Shown here: positions 40,809-50,046 of the stretch, in pieces
How the letters are laid out: each line of letters opens with the position of its first letter
Position numbering within the stretch: position 1 is the first letter of the stretch
Origin: Streptomyces sp. Y2F8-2
GTDB lineage: Bacteria; Actinomycetota; Actinomycetes; Streptomycetales; Streptomycetaceae
Reading direction: 5' to 3'
NCBI RefSeq assembly: GCF_014905555.1
Contig: NZ_BNGS01000002.1
Location: 62,001-126,000, forward strand
Length of the DNA: 64,000 nucleotides
Notes under the pieces: model-generated
The model's database searches: none
What the model saw: the letters and a program-made list of their open reading frames with translations, nothing else
Told to the model about the DNA's origin: nothing
Program-made: the position numbers and the translations under genes

Positions 40809-42569
40809 TCAAAGTCCCCTCGTCACCACGCCCTGCGGCTCGCCGTTGACCGTTACGGCCGGATCGGCCTCCACCATCCGCACAGACATGTCGATCGGTG
40901 CGGGGCGGGCGTTGGCTGATTCGGCTGCCGAGAAGTGTCGGACGTTGGAGGAGCCGTCGGCGAACGGGCGGACGGTGTGGGCCAAGAGGCGGGTCAGTTC
41001 GTCGTCGAGGCCGTGCTGCAGAGGGGTGCCGTCGGGGCCGAAAGAATCGATCTCGCGCTCGGCGAGCTGCTTGCCGGTAGCCGCGTGGGTGGCGGTGAAG
41101 CGCAGGATGCCGCTTTCGTTGTAGCGGAACTTGATCTCGATCTGGTTCCGGCGGATGTCCTGTTCGCGGGTCGGGAGATCTACCTCGATGTTGGCCAGGG
41201 GGAAGGCACGGTCGCTGTCGGCCGGGTAGCCGACCTCGCCCTCGATCACCGGCACGCGCACAGAGGAAGCGCCCGGCGTGTCCGGGTAGAAGTTGGCCGA
41301 ACCCTCCGCGGGCAGGGTGGCGTTGCGTCGGATGATGGCGCGGAAGCCCTTCTGTTCGCCCGCGCTCACGGCCGTGCCCAGGTCGTAGCTGGTCACCAGG
41401 GAGAAGTCGCTGTCGTCACCGAGTTCACCGTCGAGGGAGGCCGCGTAGATGGCTGCACCTCGGGCGACGGCGGTCATGGGCCGGCAGAGGCCGCTGTCGA
41501 CGATGCGGTCGTGGCCGAGGAGCTCACCCAGGGCGTGACGCACCTGCGGGATCTGCGAGGTGCCGCCGATCATCAGGACGGAGTCGATGTCGTCCGGGGT
41601 GATGGCCAGGTCTTCCAGGGCCTGCTGGACCGGCTCCAGAGCGCGGGTGATGAGCGGGGTGATCGCCTCGGTGTACTCGGCCGCGGTGATCCTGACCTCA
41701 CGCCTCGAGATCGAGGGTGCGAGGCCGACCGGGAGGTCGAAGAAGAGCGCGCCGTCCGTCGGCACGGATGACAGGGCGATCTTCGTCAGTTCGACCGACC
41801 GGCGCCACCGACGCCGTTCGGCTTTCGTGAGCTGGTCCGCAGTCAGGCCGATCTTCTGCTGGATCAGCCGGGCCAGAGCGTTGTCGAACTCCAGGCCTCC
41901 GAGAGCGGTGATGCCGCGCGAGGTCTGCTCCTCGAAGAGGCCGTCGTCGTATTCGAGGACGGTGACGTCGATGGTGCCGCCGCCCCAGTCGAAGACGAGG
42001 AAACGACCTGGGATCGGCACATCTCGGACGTACGAGATCGCAGCCGCGGTGGGCTCGTTGAGCAGGGCCCGGACCCTCACCCCGCCAAGTGCGGCCGCGG
42101 CACGAGTACGGTAGCGGGCGCCGCCCGTGGCTTTGGCGGGGACGGTGACAACCGCGTCGGAGAGGTCTAGCAGCTGAGCGGAGACGCCTTCCTTCATCCG
42201 GCTGAAGAGGGCGGCGGCCGCGACCGTGCTGTGGAACTTCTCCGATCCCACCCAGACGTGGTGTTCCTCGAGCTGGGCAGCGACCTCGAGGCCGTCGACG
42301 TCGCCGTCCTTCTCGGCACCGGAGCGGGTGCCGAGCATGCGCTTCACGGCGTCGAGCGGTTCGCTGGTGCCGGTCTTCGCCTCCCAGCCGAAGCAGAGGG
42401 TGCGCTGGAGGTCGCGGACGGACAGCACAGAGGGGAAGAGCTGCTCGAACTCCGACATCTGCCACTGGGCGGGCACGTTGTCGCCGTCGACCGGCAGCAC
42501 TTCGGTGGTGTGCCCGTTCCAGTGGGCCACCACGGAGTTGCTGGTGCCGAAGTCGATACCGAAAGTCAT
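40809..42569 (-). CDS. Hsp70-family ATPase of a helicase-chaperone operon
   Basis: This is a 586-residue DnaK-like protein. The ATPase domain is complete: MTFGIDFGTSNSVVAHW (phosphate 1), RALLNEPTAAAISYV, FDWGGGTIDVTVLEYDDG (phosphate 2), ITALGGLEFDNALA and MIGGTSQIPQVRHALGELLG (adenosine). The C-terminal 190 residues resemble a beta-type substrate domain (AIIRRNATLPAEGSANFYPD, QIEIKFRYNESGILRFTATH) but the long helical lid of DnaK is mostly absent. It is the last of four overlapping minus-strand genes (four-base overlap with the GrpE-like gene). It is not the housekeeping dnaK, which sits with grpE-dnaJ-hspR and is longer. It probably remodels the helicase or its target. Confidence 0.92.
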   Translation of the reverse strand: MTFGIDFGTSNSVVAHWNGHTTEVLPVDGDNVPAQWQMSEFEQLFPSVLSVRDLQRTLCFGWEAKTGTSEPLDAVKRMLGTRSGAEKDGDVDGLEVAAQLEEHHVWVGSEKFHSTVAAAALFSRMKEGVSAQLLDLSDAVVTVPAKATGGARYRTRAAAALGGVRVRALLNEPTAAAISYVRDVPIPGRFLVFDWGGGTIDVTVLEYDDGLFEEQTSRGITALGGLEFDNALARLIQQKIGLTADQLTKAERRRWRRSVELTKIALSSVPTDGALFFDLPVGLAPSISRREVRITAAEYTEAITPLITRALEPVQQALEDLAITPDDIDSVLMIGGTSQIPQVRHALGELLGHDRIVDSGLCRPMTAVARGAAIYAASLDGELGDDSDFSLVTSYDLGTAVSAGEQKGFRAIIRRNATLPAEGSANFYPDTPGASSVRVPVIEGEVGYPADSDRAFPLANIEVDLPTREQDIRRNQIEIKFRYNESGILRFTATHAATGKQLAEREIDSFGPDGTPLQHGLDDELTRLLAHTVRPFADGSSNVRHFSAAESANARPAPIDMSVRMVEADPAVTVNGEPQGVVTRGL

Positions 42570-43375
42570 CGCTTTCCCCTTTGCGTCATGCCAAGTCGCC
42601 CGCTCACCGCAGCACGCAACGTCTGCCTGTAGGTCAGCGCTGGAGCCGGGTCCTCCACGCCTGTCGCGGTACTGGGATCGGCAGTCCCCGGCGCAGGTGC
42701 TTCCTGCCCGGCAACGGCCCGCAGCCAGCCGCGTTCGACGAGCTTCCCGGACTCCTTGTCGACGTAGGCCGGCACGACGAATTCGAAGGCGACCGGACCT
42801 TGCTCCATCACACCGGGATGTTCCTCCACAACGTTGAAGAGTGATCGATCGCCGGCATCGTCAATGATCTGCAGTCCGGCCTTCGCCGCCTCGTGGCTGA
42901 TGCGGGTCACCACTGCTGTCAGCTTCTTCGCCTCCAGCGCCTGCCGATGCAAGACGGCCAGCTGGGCCAAGTGCATCTGGCGCGTGCGGATGCTTTCCAG
43001 CACCCCCTTGCGTACCGCTTCGGTGAACTGGGGAAGCACTCGGCGCATCAGCTCGGCCCGGAAGGCCGAGATCAGATCGGCCTCGGTCTCCTTGTCGGCC
43101 AAAGCTGCGCCCAGTTTCTCCGTCGCCTCCTCCAACTCCTGCTCCACCACGGGCAGAAGCGTCTCGTTGACCGACTTCAGGATTGCGGCCGCGTCCAAAG
43201 TCCCCGCAGTGAACTCCGGGATGCCGCTGTCGGCGTGCCTCCAGGGCCTCTTCTCCGCGGCCCTGGCCTCGCCGAGGCTTCGTACGCTCCCGTCCGTCGA
43301 TTCATGTTCCGACTTCCGCTGAACGTCGTCACGGCGGCCAGAACCGCTATCGCCTTTACCGGCTCCGTTGCTCAC
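42566..43375 (-). CDS. GrpE-like nucleotide exchange protein of the helicase-chaperone operon
   Basis: The 269-residue protein has a disordered charged N-terminus (1-55), then a long helical segment predicted as coiled coil (VNETLLPVVEQELEEATEKL, ELMRRVLPQFTEAVRKGVLE), then a short beta-rich domain (AAKAGLQIIDDAGDRSLFNV, GPVAFEFVVPAYVDKESGKL, VERGWLRAVAG). This is the layout of GrpE, in which a paired long helix is followed by a small beta domain that opens Hsp70. The beta segment (GL..I...GD..FN.V and VVPAYV...LVERGWLRAV) fits the family pattern. It lies between the J-like and Hsp70 genes with four-base overlaps. The GrpE role is inferred from architecture and position; identity is low. Confidence 0.68.
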   Translation of the reverse strand: MSNGAGKGDSGSGRRDDVQRKSEHESTDGSVRSLGEARAAEKRPWRHADSGIPEFTAGTLDAAAILKSVNETLLPVVEQELEEATEKLGAALADKETEADLISAFRAELMRRVLPQFTEAVRKGVLESIRTRQMHLAQLAVLHRQALEAKKLTAVVTRISHEAAKAGLQIIDDAGDRSLFNVVEEHPGVMEQGPVAFEFVVPAYVDKESGKLVERGWLRAVAGQEAPAPGTADPSTATGVEDPAPALTYRQTLRAAVSGRLGMTQRGKR

Positions 43376-45114
43376 GATGTGCTGCTCTCTGAGTTTTCAA
43401 GGGCTGCTAGGTCTTCAGCAGCCGCGGAAAGGCGTTCTGTCGCCCTGGTGATTATTTCTCGGGCCGCCTCGGTACGGGACCACGCGCGGTCGCTGTCCGT
43501 GGGCGGCTCGGTGAGCCTCTGCAGAGGCTCGGGCGGGAGTTCCAGCCGGTGGCTCGTGCCGGTGGGGTCCCTCCAGCGGTGGGGGGCGAGCGGGACGGCG
43601 AGCCAGGGTATTTTCTGCTGCTCCCGCTCGGCCTTCTCGATCATGTCCTTGGCGCGGTTGATCCGGGCGCGGCCGCTGTCGTCGAGTTCCTTCCTCAGGG
43701 CCCGCCAGGCCTTCTTCCAGTCGTCCGCCCCGTCGGGCACGCCGAGCACCAGATAGGGGTTGAGCGGCTGGTCCCGTTCTCCAACGGCCCGGCCCTCCAG
43801 GAAACTGTGATTCCTCCGCAGCATGGCCATGGCGCCTCCGCCGAGCTGGTCCCGCACCGGGGGACGGCCTTCGGCGTCCTGCTCTAGGAGTTTGAGGGAC
43901 TCCGTCATCTCCTGCCCGGCGCGCAGGTAGGCCTGGATGTTCTGGGCTTCCCAGCGCACCGGCTGCGAGTGGTGCCGGAGCCTTGCGGCCATGGTGAGAG
44001 CCGCCTTCCTCCGCTGCTCCGCCGTCTCGTCGTCCCCGCGGAAGAGGGCACGGTGCATCTGCCGCACGGCCCTGATCAGGGTCCGCACGCCGATCCAGCC
44101 GTTGAACTTCTTGTTGGTCGCGCTGCGCACGCTGGAGTGAATTCGCTCCAGGAGAACCCACAGTCGCTCGTCGGCGACGAGGTCGTCCGGGACCTCTCCG
44201 GTCCGCCGCACCTCGTGCAGGGCGTCAAGGAGCTTCTGTGTCGGCGGAAGGAGGTCGGTCCACTCCTCTGCGATGGCCTTGGCGTCGTTGGCCTGCAGCC
44301 TCACCAGCAGGCGCCAGTCCTGCGGCCAGTCACGGCCGGGTTCCGTTCCTGGGCCGGCCTCCCGGCGCTCCCGTTCCAGGGGCCAGGCCAACAGGTCCAT
44401 CTCCTCGTCGGTGAGGGACGCAGGGTCCAGGCGGGCGCGGAAGTAGGCGGCACGGGAGGTGCCGTCGTGCTCGGGGACCGCGCCGATCCACTCCTCGTCG
44501 ATGTAGTCGTCGAGAAGCGGCCGGGGAAGCTTCGCCAGGAGCGCCCTCTGCCGAGGGGCCGGCAGGTTGGTCTCCATCAGGCGACGGTCGTCCTGGTAGA
44601 TCTGCCACATGCTGCCCGGCTCCCCCAGGAGCGGCAACGGCTTGTCCTCCAGCAGGGCGCGGGCGCGGTCATTGAGCCCGCCGTTGAAGATGTCCAGCCC
44701 GTGGTCCTGTGCCATGACGAGCAGGGAGACGCCCTTGACCGGGTCGTCCTGCCGGGACGCTGCATCGGCCGCGGCCCGGGCCAGCTTCTGCGCGGAGAGC
44801 GTTCCGGTCTCCGGCTTCAGCGCGTCGGGCAGCACGAGTTCGGCGAAGGAGCGAGCGCGCTCCCAGGCATGCCGGTCGGCAAATCCTTCGGGGACCGGCT
44901 GAGGCGTGACCGGTTCCGGCTCCGGCTGCTTCTGTGGCGGAACGGCCGGAGCAGGGCTGTCGGCGGCTTCCGCACCCTGCGTAGCTTTCCCAACGGTCCG
45001 GCCCTCGGCGCGGGCCTGACGGAGGGCGAGGCGGCGGGTGATCTCGCGCTGCCGCAGCTCCTCCAGGCGGACCTGCTCGTCCTGGCCCGCTCCCGGCGGG
45101 ATTCCTGCCGTCAT
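43372..45114 (-). CDS. Large helical protein with degenerate J-like domain
   Basis: This 580-residue protein is encoded directly after the helicase (stop and start share one base) and overlaps the GrpE-like gene by four. The N-terminal 100 residues are charged and proline-rich. The middle is helical (WERARSFAELVLPDALKPET, WLLVRLQAND-like stretches, ATNKKFNGWIGVRTLIRAVR). Near residues 450-500 lies LNPYLVLGVPDGADDWKKAW followed by RALRKELDDSGRARINRAKD, which resembles the first helices of a DnaJ J-domain (YEVLGV...KKAYR); the HPD tripeptide is missing, with LDD in its place. It may tie the Hsp70 to the helicase without normal stimulation. Apart from the J-like part no domain was recognised. 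Confidence 0.62.
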   Translation of the reverse strand: MTAGIPPGAGQDEQVRLEELRQREITRRLALRQARAEGRTVGKATQGAEAADSPAPAVPPQKQPEPEPVTPQPVPEGFADRHAWERARSFAELVLPDALKPETGTLSAQKLARAAADAASRQDDPVKGVSLLVMAQDHGLDIFNGGLNDRARALLEDKPLPLLGEPGSMWQIYQDDRRLMETNLPAPRQRALLAKLPRPLLDDYIDEEWIGAVPEHDGTSRAAYFRARLDPASLTDEEMDLLAWPLERERREAGPGTEPGRDWPQDWRLLVRLQANDAKAIAEEWTDLLPPTQKLLDALHEVRRTGEVPDDLVADERLWVLLERIHSSVRSATNKKFNGWIGVRTLIRAVRQMHRALFRGDDETAEQRRKAALTMAARLRHHSQPVRWEAQNIQAYLRAGQEMTESLKLLEQDAEGRPPVRDQLGGGAMAMLRRNHSFLEGRAVGERDQPLNPYLVLGVPDGADDWKKAWRALRKELDDSGRARINRAKDMIEKAEREQQKIPWLAVPLAPHRWRDPTGTSHRLELPPEPLQRLTEPPTDSDRAWSRTEAAREIITRATERLSAAAEDLAALENSESSTS

Positions 45115-48100
45115 CAGAGCTCCTCCGCGAAGATGTGCACCTGCTCGATCACCGCTGCCGGGGTCCGGTCCAGGCTGTAGGAGTCGGCGAAGGCGATCCT
45201 GGTGGCCAGGCCATCGGCACGGACCTCGTTACGCAGGGCCCGCAGACGTTCGTTCCCGCACTCGTGGGTGGCGGACTCAAGGGGATGCTTGACGGCGACC
45301 GCGACGGGCTCGCCGGTGAAGTCCGAGGTGAAGAGCGCCACCGGCCCGGCGGCGGTCTCCTTGAGGCTGACGGTGGGCTCCTCGTCCGCCCAGCCCTTCA
45401 GCAGGATGGCGTGCTCGTTCGGATCGATCTGCAGTTTCCGGCCGCGCAGGGCGTCGGTCAGGTCGCGGGCGAGCCGCCAGTCGTACAGCGGGTGGAGGCG
45501 CATGTTGGAGTAGTCGCGCAGGCAGGCGTAGCAGGAGCTGCGGCAGTTCTGTGCATGATGGTCGGCCTCCAGGTCGTGCAGGTAGCGGTCGACCGCCTGG
45601 AGGAACTCCTCGATGTGTTCCTCCGAACCGAGGTAGGTGCTGAAGCCTGCGCCGTTGTCGAGGCTGTCGGCAAGGTAGGCCATGACGGGAGCGGCCACCG
45701 GCGCGTCCGAGCCGTGGATGCCGCTGAGGAGTTCCTCCGGCTGCACGTCCAGGTGCGGGGCGGCGGCACGGCGCAGCAGGGCCGCCAGCGAGTACCAGGC
45801 GGCGCGCCGGCCATGGTAGGCCTCGGGGAAGCCGTCGGTCTGCTGGGATTTCGAGATGTCGAAGCGGAGACCCCGGCTCGTGTCGAGGGCGCCCTTGGCC
45901 CCGATGAAGAGCATGTCGGTGTGCTGGGTGGCGCCGAGGGCGATCTCCAGGTCGGCTTCCGCCTTGGGGTGGTCCAGTGCGACGTATCCGCCCCACGGGC
46001 CGGTGTTCTTGACGAACCGGAAGAGCTTTCCGGCGTTGGTGTTGACGATGTAGCGGTCGCCGCTGCCGGTGTGGACGACCATCCAGTCGTCGGCGGCACG
46101 GTGGATGCGCGGGGCGGTCTTGCCCAGGTCGGTGGCGGTCCGTGCGCTGGTGGCGTTGGAGCCGAGCTCCCGGGAGCCGTCGTAGTCCCGTGCTTCGCGG
46201 GCGGCCCGAAAGCCTGCGGGCTCACGGAAGGGGACGGCCCTGTAGTACTTGCTCTCCGCGCCGCAGGCGGGGCAGGTGCCGGCGCTCCCGGTTTCCGGGT
46301 CGACGACGGCCTGCGGGTCCACGTGGGAGCAGATCCGGCACATGGCGACCAACTGTTCGGGGCCGAACGGGTCCTCGGCGGCTTGTACTCCGCGACCGCT
46401 CGGGACGAGGGAGACCACTCCCATGGAGCGGAGCAGACGGCCGTCCTGCGGGGTTTCGCTGCCCGGTGCGAACTTGCTGAGGGCGACGGCCAGGTCGCGG
46501 TTGACGGAGTCGGCCGGCGGCCAGGGGAAGGTCTTCTGCGGGATGCTCCGGTAGAGGAGGCGGGAGCGGGTGGGGAAGCCGAACATGGGCAGGAGACCCG
46601 CCTCTGCCAGACGCTGGCTGAGATCGGGGTGGCCGACCGTCCGGGCTGCCACCTCGTCGACCTGGCCGAGGAGTTCGTCGATGGCGGCCACCGGATCGAT
46701 GGCGGCGATGCTCTCCGGTGTTCCGGCCTGGAGGGCGGCGGCAGCGGCTTTGATGCGGTCCGGGTGCTCGGCGATCCAGCGGTGGACGGCACCGCGATGC
46801 ATCGGCCAGTCGGCGGCGAGGCCGAACTGTCCGTGGACGTTGGTCGTCATGTCCGGCCCCTTTCGGCGGTCCTGCGGCTGCTGGGGCTCGAAGGCCTGGC
46901 GCAGGACCTCTCCCAGCAGGACCCGCCGGAAGACGGAGACCATGCCGAGGACCAGGTAGGGCGGCGGAGTCGGGTCGTTGGTGATGGCTTCCGGGCGGGC
47001 GAAGTAGTGCTCGTCGTGACTGCGGCCGCGGCAGACGGTGAGGGCCACGGCGACCGGGCTGTTGCGTCGGCCCGCGCGCCCCACCCGTTGCTGGTAGTTG
47101 AAGCGGGTGGGCGGCATGTTGGCCATGATCACGGTATTGAGGGGACCGATGTCCACACCGGCCTCCATGGTCGTGGTCACGGAGAGCAGTTCCAGGCCGT
47201 CCGCCTGCGGGACGTCGTTGTCGCCGAGGAAGACGTCCTGGAAGAGGCTCTGCCGCCGCTGGGCCTCCAGCCGGTCCGTCTGGCCGGTCAGTTCCGCGGT
47301 GCGCAGGGGGAAGTCACCGGTGCGGTGGGCGGCCTTCCACGCGTAGTAGTCGTCTTCGAGGACTCCGCTGTACTGCTGGGGCACGGCGGGCAGCGGGGTC
47401 AGGCACTTGGTGCACAGCCCCGCGCCCGGGTGAAGGTGCGGCCGGTGGCAGGAGCGGCACGTCCAGGTCTTGTTCTCGCCGGGGCGGAGCGCCACCTTCT
47501 CCGGCTTGATGACGTAGTCGACGACGGCGTCCTTCCAGACGCCGAGCACCCGGTCCTGGATCGTCTGCGCATCGGTGCCCTGGCGTTCGGCGATCTGCTT
47601 CCAGAAACGCTTCAGAGGCGCAGGCGGCCTCTGCAGGGAGGCACGCATCCGGGTGAAGCGCCGCATCAGGCCGAGAATCCGCAGACTGGCACGTGCCACG
47701 GCCTGATCGCCGTCCGGGCCGGTCTCCAGAGGCGAGCGGTCGTCGCGCAGGCAGAGCCAGCCGAGTCCGAGCGACTCGAAGTCACGGCCGCCGCCGGAGA
47801 AGAGGCTGCCGATGGTCTCGAGGCGGAGGCGGGAGCGGATGCGGTTGAGCAGTTCCTCCTGTGCCTGGGTCTCCACCACCGCTTCGCGGTCCCGCTCCCA
47901 GTTGTAGAGCGCGGTCCAGGGCTGTCCGGCCGACGTCTGCTGGAGCGAGGCCGCGGGACCGGCGGGGTTGGTGCCGTACTTCAGCAGCATGTCTTCGAGG
48001 TCGGAGGCGAGGCCGTCCAGGGAGGGCAGTTCGGAGAACTTGCGCTCCAGGTCGGGCAGGAGTTCCGGTTCCGCGTCGAGGTCGTCGGCAAGGATCGCCT

Positions 48101-49901
48101 TCAGGCGCCCCCAGTCCGCCGGGTTGCGGTCCCGCAGTCGTTCCATGGCGGAACGGGCACCGGCACGGTCGACGGCTGCCCCGGCGTAGTGGGCCTTCAC
48201 CAGCTGAAGGTCTCCGAACGGATCCCCCTGGCTCCCGACGGCCTCGGCGCTGAGCAGGCGGAGAAGGTCCTGGTAGTGGCGCAGGGCAAGACCGCTGGCG
48301 AGCTCGGAGGCGTCGTCACGGCTGTCGGAGAAGGCGATCGCCTTGCGCCGGCCGTCGGGAAGGTGGCCGAGGGCTTCGGTCACCAACACCTGGTTGATCT
48401 TGTAGAAACCGGTGCGCATCCGCCGGACCGGCGCGTTGCGCAGCCGGTCGGGAGACTCCAGCGGGATGAAACGGCCGTCCCTGTCGTACTTGATCTCCCA
48501 GTCGTCGCCGCAGGCGGGGCAGCGGGTGGGGAAGGCCTGCAGCCGGGCAGGGTCGTAGGCCGGCTTCTTGCCCTCCTTGTCCAGGGGCACGGAGATGTGG
48601 AACGACCATCCAGTGTGCTGGACGTCCCGGTTCTCCAGGCGGCCGGTGACGGGCTGGTAGGCGCTGCGGCGGAACTCGAACTCGACCTGCGGGCCGCCGT
48701 CGGACAGGCCCGCGTGCCAGCCGGGGTCGTCGAGGCCGAGGCCCTTGGTGCGCGGCCAGTACACGACGTAGTTCGCCGCCGTAGGTGCGCCACTGGCCTC
48801 GTCGGGGAGGAGGTCAAGATCCGGGAAGTCGGTGTGGAGGGCACCGGTGAACTTGCGCCGCTGGGTGTCCTTGGGGCTCGCGTATCCGCCGAGCATGAGG
48901 TCGCCGCAGGCCTGGCAGGACAGAAGCTCCAGTACGCGGGCGCCGCAGGTGCAGCGGGAGGTGGGCTCGGCGAAGAGCCGGCCGACCCGGCGTTCGAGGC
49001 CGTGCTCCACGGGAATGTCGGGGCAGTTCGGGTCGGAGCAGGCCCAGATGCCCTCGATGTTCCGGAAGAAGAAGTGGGCGCGGAGCTGGGGAAGTTCGGG
49101 GTCCTGTGCGGAGCCGAGTATGCGCAGCACCCCGTGGAGAGCGTCCTGGCGCTGTTCCTCGGCGACGTCCGGGAAGAGGTTCTTTGCCAGTTCGGGGGCG
49201 GGCAGAGCACGAGGCTTGCCGCCTGGAGTGAGTGCGCGCTGGAGCGTCGGGCCGAGGCCGGTCTCCCGGGCCAAGGCGATGGCTTCGTCCTGGGTGACGG
49301 GGGCTTTCGCGGCCTTCGCGAGGCGTTCGGCGTGTGCGGCCAGGTCGCCCGCTCCGTGGATCTCCTTCGCCTTTCCGAGAATGATCACGCGCCGGGAGCC
49401 GGGCAGGGCGAAGAACCCGTCGAGGAACTCGTCGTCCCGGCCGGCCTCCAGGGAGGCGGAGGCGGCGAGCACACGCAGCTTCTCGGGGCACTTGTCGAGG
49501 CCGAGACGGTGGCGGAGGTTGCGAAACAGGTAGGCCACCTCGGTGCCGGCCGTGCCGCGGTACATGTGGAGCTCGTCGAGGATCAGGGTGAAGCGGGCGT
49601 CCGGGGTCTCCTCCAGCCACTTCCTCGTGGCGCGGAAGATGTGCTCCTCCTGCTTCCGGAGCAGCATGATGTTCAGCATCGAGTAGTTGGTGACCATGAT
49701 GTCCGGCGGCGCGGCCTGCATGTCCCAGCGGACGTGCATCTCCGCTCCGCCAAGGCGCGGGATGAAGGGCCGCAGTTCCTCGTCGAGCTTCGCGTCGGCC
49801 TTGCGCTGCCGTTCCTGGACCTCCCGCAGGTACTGCCGGAGACGGAAGTTGGCCGGCCCGGAATCGCGGCTGCCGGACACGGGGGTGGCTCCCGTGTACA
49901 A
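45114..49901 (-). CDS. Giant DUF1998-type DEAD/DEAH helicase, N-terminally truncated
   Basis: The 1595-residue protein belongs to the large defence-associated helicases with a C-terminal DUF1998 domain. It keeps YTGATPVSG (residues 2-10), MVTNYSMLNIML (69-80), motif II as ILDELHMYRGTAGTE (about 107-121), motif III ASAS (147-150), the FSDSRDDASELASGLALRHY block, motif V as TTTMEAGVDIGPLNTVIMAN and motif VI as QQRVGRAGRRNSPVAVAL (about 935-950). Several zinc-type Cys clusters occur (CTCGARVLELLSCQACG, CRSCHRPHLHPGAGLCTKC), and the end carries CRSSCYACLRDYSN of DUF1998. Motif I (Walker A) and Ia, normally N-terminal to YTGATPVSG, are absent: the frame starts with a TTG at 49901 after an in-frame stop. 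This copy is therefore probably inactive as an ATPase, or a start lies elsewhere. It heads the operon with the J-like, GrpE-like and Hsp70 genes. Confidence 0.85.
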   Translation of the reverse strand: MYTGATPVSGSRDSGPANFRLRQYLREVQERQRKADAKLDEELRPFIPRLGGAEMHVRWDMQAAPPDIMVTNYSMLNIMLLRKQEEHIFRATRKWLEETPDARFTLILDELHMYRGTAGTEVAYLFRNLRHRLGLDKCPEKLRVLAASASLEAGRDDEFLDGFFALPGSRRVIILGKAKEIHGAGDLAAHAERLAKAAKAPVTQDEAIALARETGLGPTLQRALTPGGKPRALPAPELAKNLFPDVAEEQRQDALHGVLRILGSAQDPELPQLRAHFFFRNIEGIWACSDPNCPDIPVEHGLERRVGRLFAEPTSRCTCGARVLELLSCQACGDLMLGGYASPKDTQRRKFTGALHTDFPDLDLLPDEASGAPTAANYVVYWPRTKGLGLDDPGWHAGLSDGGPQVEFEFRRSAYQPVTGRLENRDVQHTGWSFHISVPLDKEGKKPAYDPARLQAFPTRCPACGDDWEIKYDRDGRFIPLESPDRLRNAPVRRMRTGFYKINQVLVTEALGHLPDGRRKAIAFSDSRDDASELASGLALRHYQDLLRLLSAEAVGSQGDPFGDLQLVKAHYAGAAVDRAGARSAMERLRDRNPADWGRLKAILADDLDAEPELLPDLERKFSELPSLDGLASDLEDMLLKYGTNPAGPAASLQQTSAGQPWTALYNWERDREAVVETQAQEELLNRIRSRLRLETIGSLFSGGGRDFESLGLGWLCLRDDRSPLETGPDGDQAVARASLRILGLMRRFTRMRASLQRPPAPLKRFWKQIAERQGTDAQTIQDRVLGVWKDAVVDYVIKPEKVALRPGENKTWTCRSCHRPHLHPGAGLCTKCLTPLPAVPQQYSGVLEDDYYAWKAAHRTGDFPLRTAELTGQTDRLEAQRRQSLFQDVFLGDNDVPQADGLELLSVTTTMEAGVDIGPLNTVIMANMPPTRFNYQQRVGRAGRRNSPVAVALTVCRGRSHDEHYFARPEAITNDPTPPPYLVLGMVSVFRRVLLGEVLRQAFEPQQPQDRRKGPDMTTNVHGQFGLAADWPMHRGAVHRWIAEHPDRIKAAAAALQAGTPESIAAIDPVAAIDELLGQVDEVAARTVGHPDLSQRLAEAGLLPMFGFPTRSRLLYRSIPQKTFPWPPADSVNRDLAVALSKFAPGSETPQDGRLLRSMGVVSLVPSGRGVQAAEDPFGPEQLVAMCRICSHVDPQAVVDPETGSAGTCPACGAESKYYRAVPFREPAGFRAAREARDYDGSRELGSNATSARTATDLGKTAPRIHRAADDWMVVHTGSGDRYIVNTNAGKLFRFVKNTGPWGGYVALDHPKAEADLEIALGATQHTDMLFIGAKGALDTSRGLRFDISKSQQTDGFPEAYHGRRAAWYSLAALLRRAAAPHLDVQPEELLSGIHGSDAPVAAPVMAYLADSLDNGAGFSTYLGSEEHIEEFLQAVDRYLHDLEADHHAQNCRSSCYACLRDYSNMRLHPLYDWRLARDLTDALRGRKLQIDPNEHAILLKGWADEEPTVSLKETAAGPVALFTSDFTGEPVAVAVKHPLESATHECGNERLRALRNEVRADGLATRIAFADSYSLDRTPAAVIEQVHIFAEEL

Positions 49902-50046
49902 GCGCGTTCACGGAAGCGACGGCGGATACGACACCGGATGCGACGGGGCGAACGCCAATCGAGCGGTTTGTAGCGACATGGCCGGTGCCCCCACTATCTC
50001 TGCGTATGAGGATGGCGTCGAGACCGGACGCGGAGGGTTCAAACAT

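Noticed and set aside
40809..42569. Housekeeping dnaK locus
   Set aside because: The protein is short, lacks most of the lid, has no hspR or normal dnaJ neighbour, and sits in a helicase operon.
40809..49901. Known DISARM or Druantia system
   Set aside because: No methylase, PLD protein or other marker genes of those systems is present; only the DUF1998 helicase is shared.
45135..49973. 1612-codon plus-strand frame opposite the helicase
   Set aside because: Composition is low-complexity Gly/Val/Ala with no domain; the minus-strand frame carries all helicase motifs.
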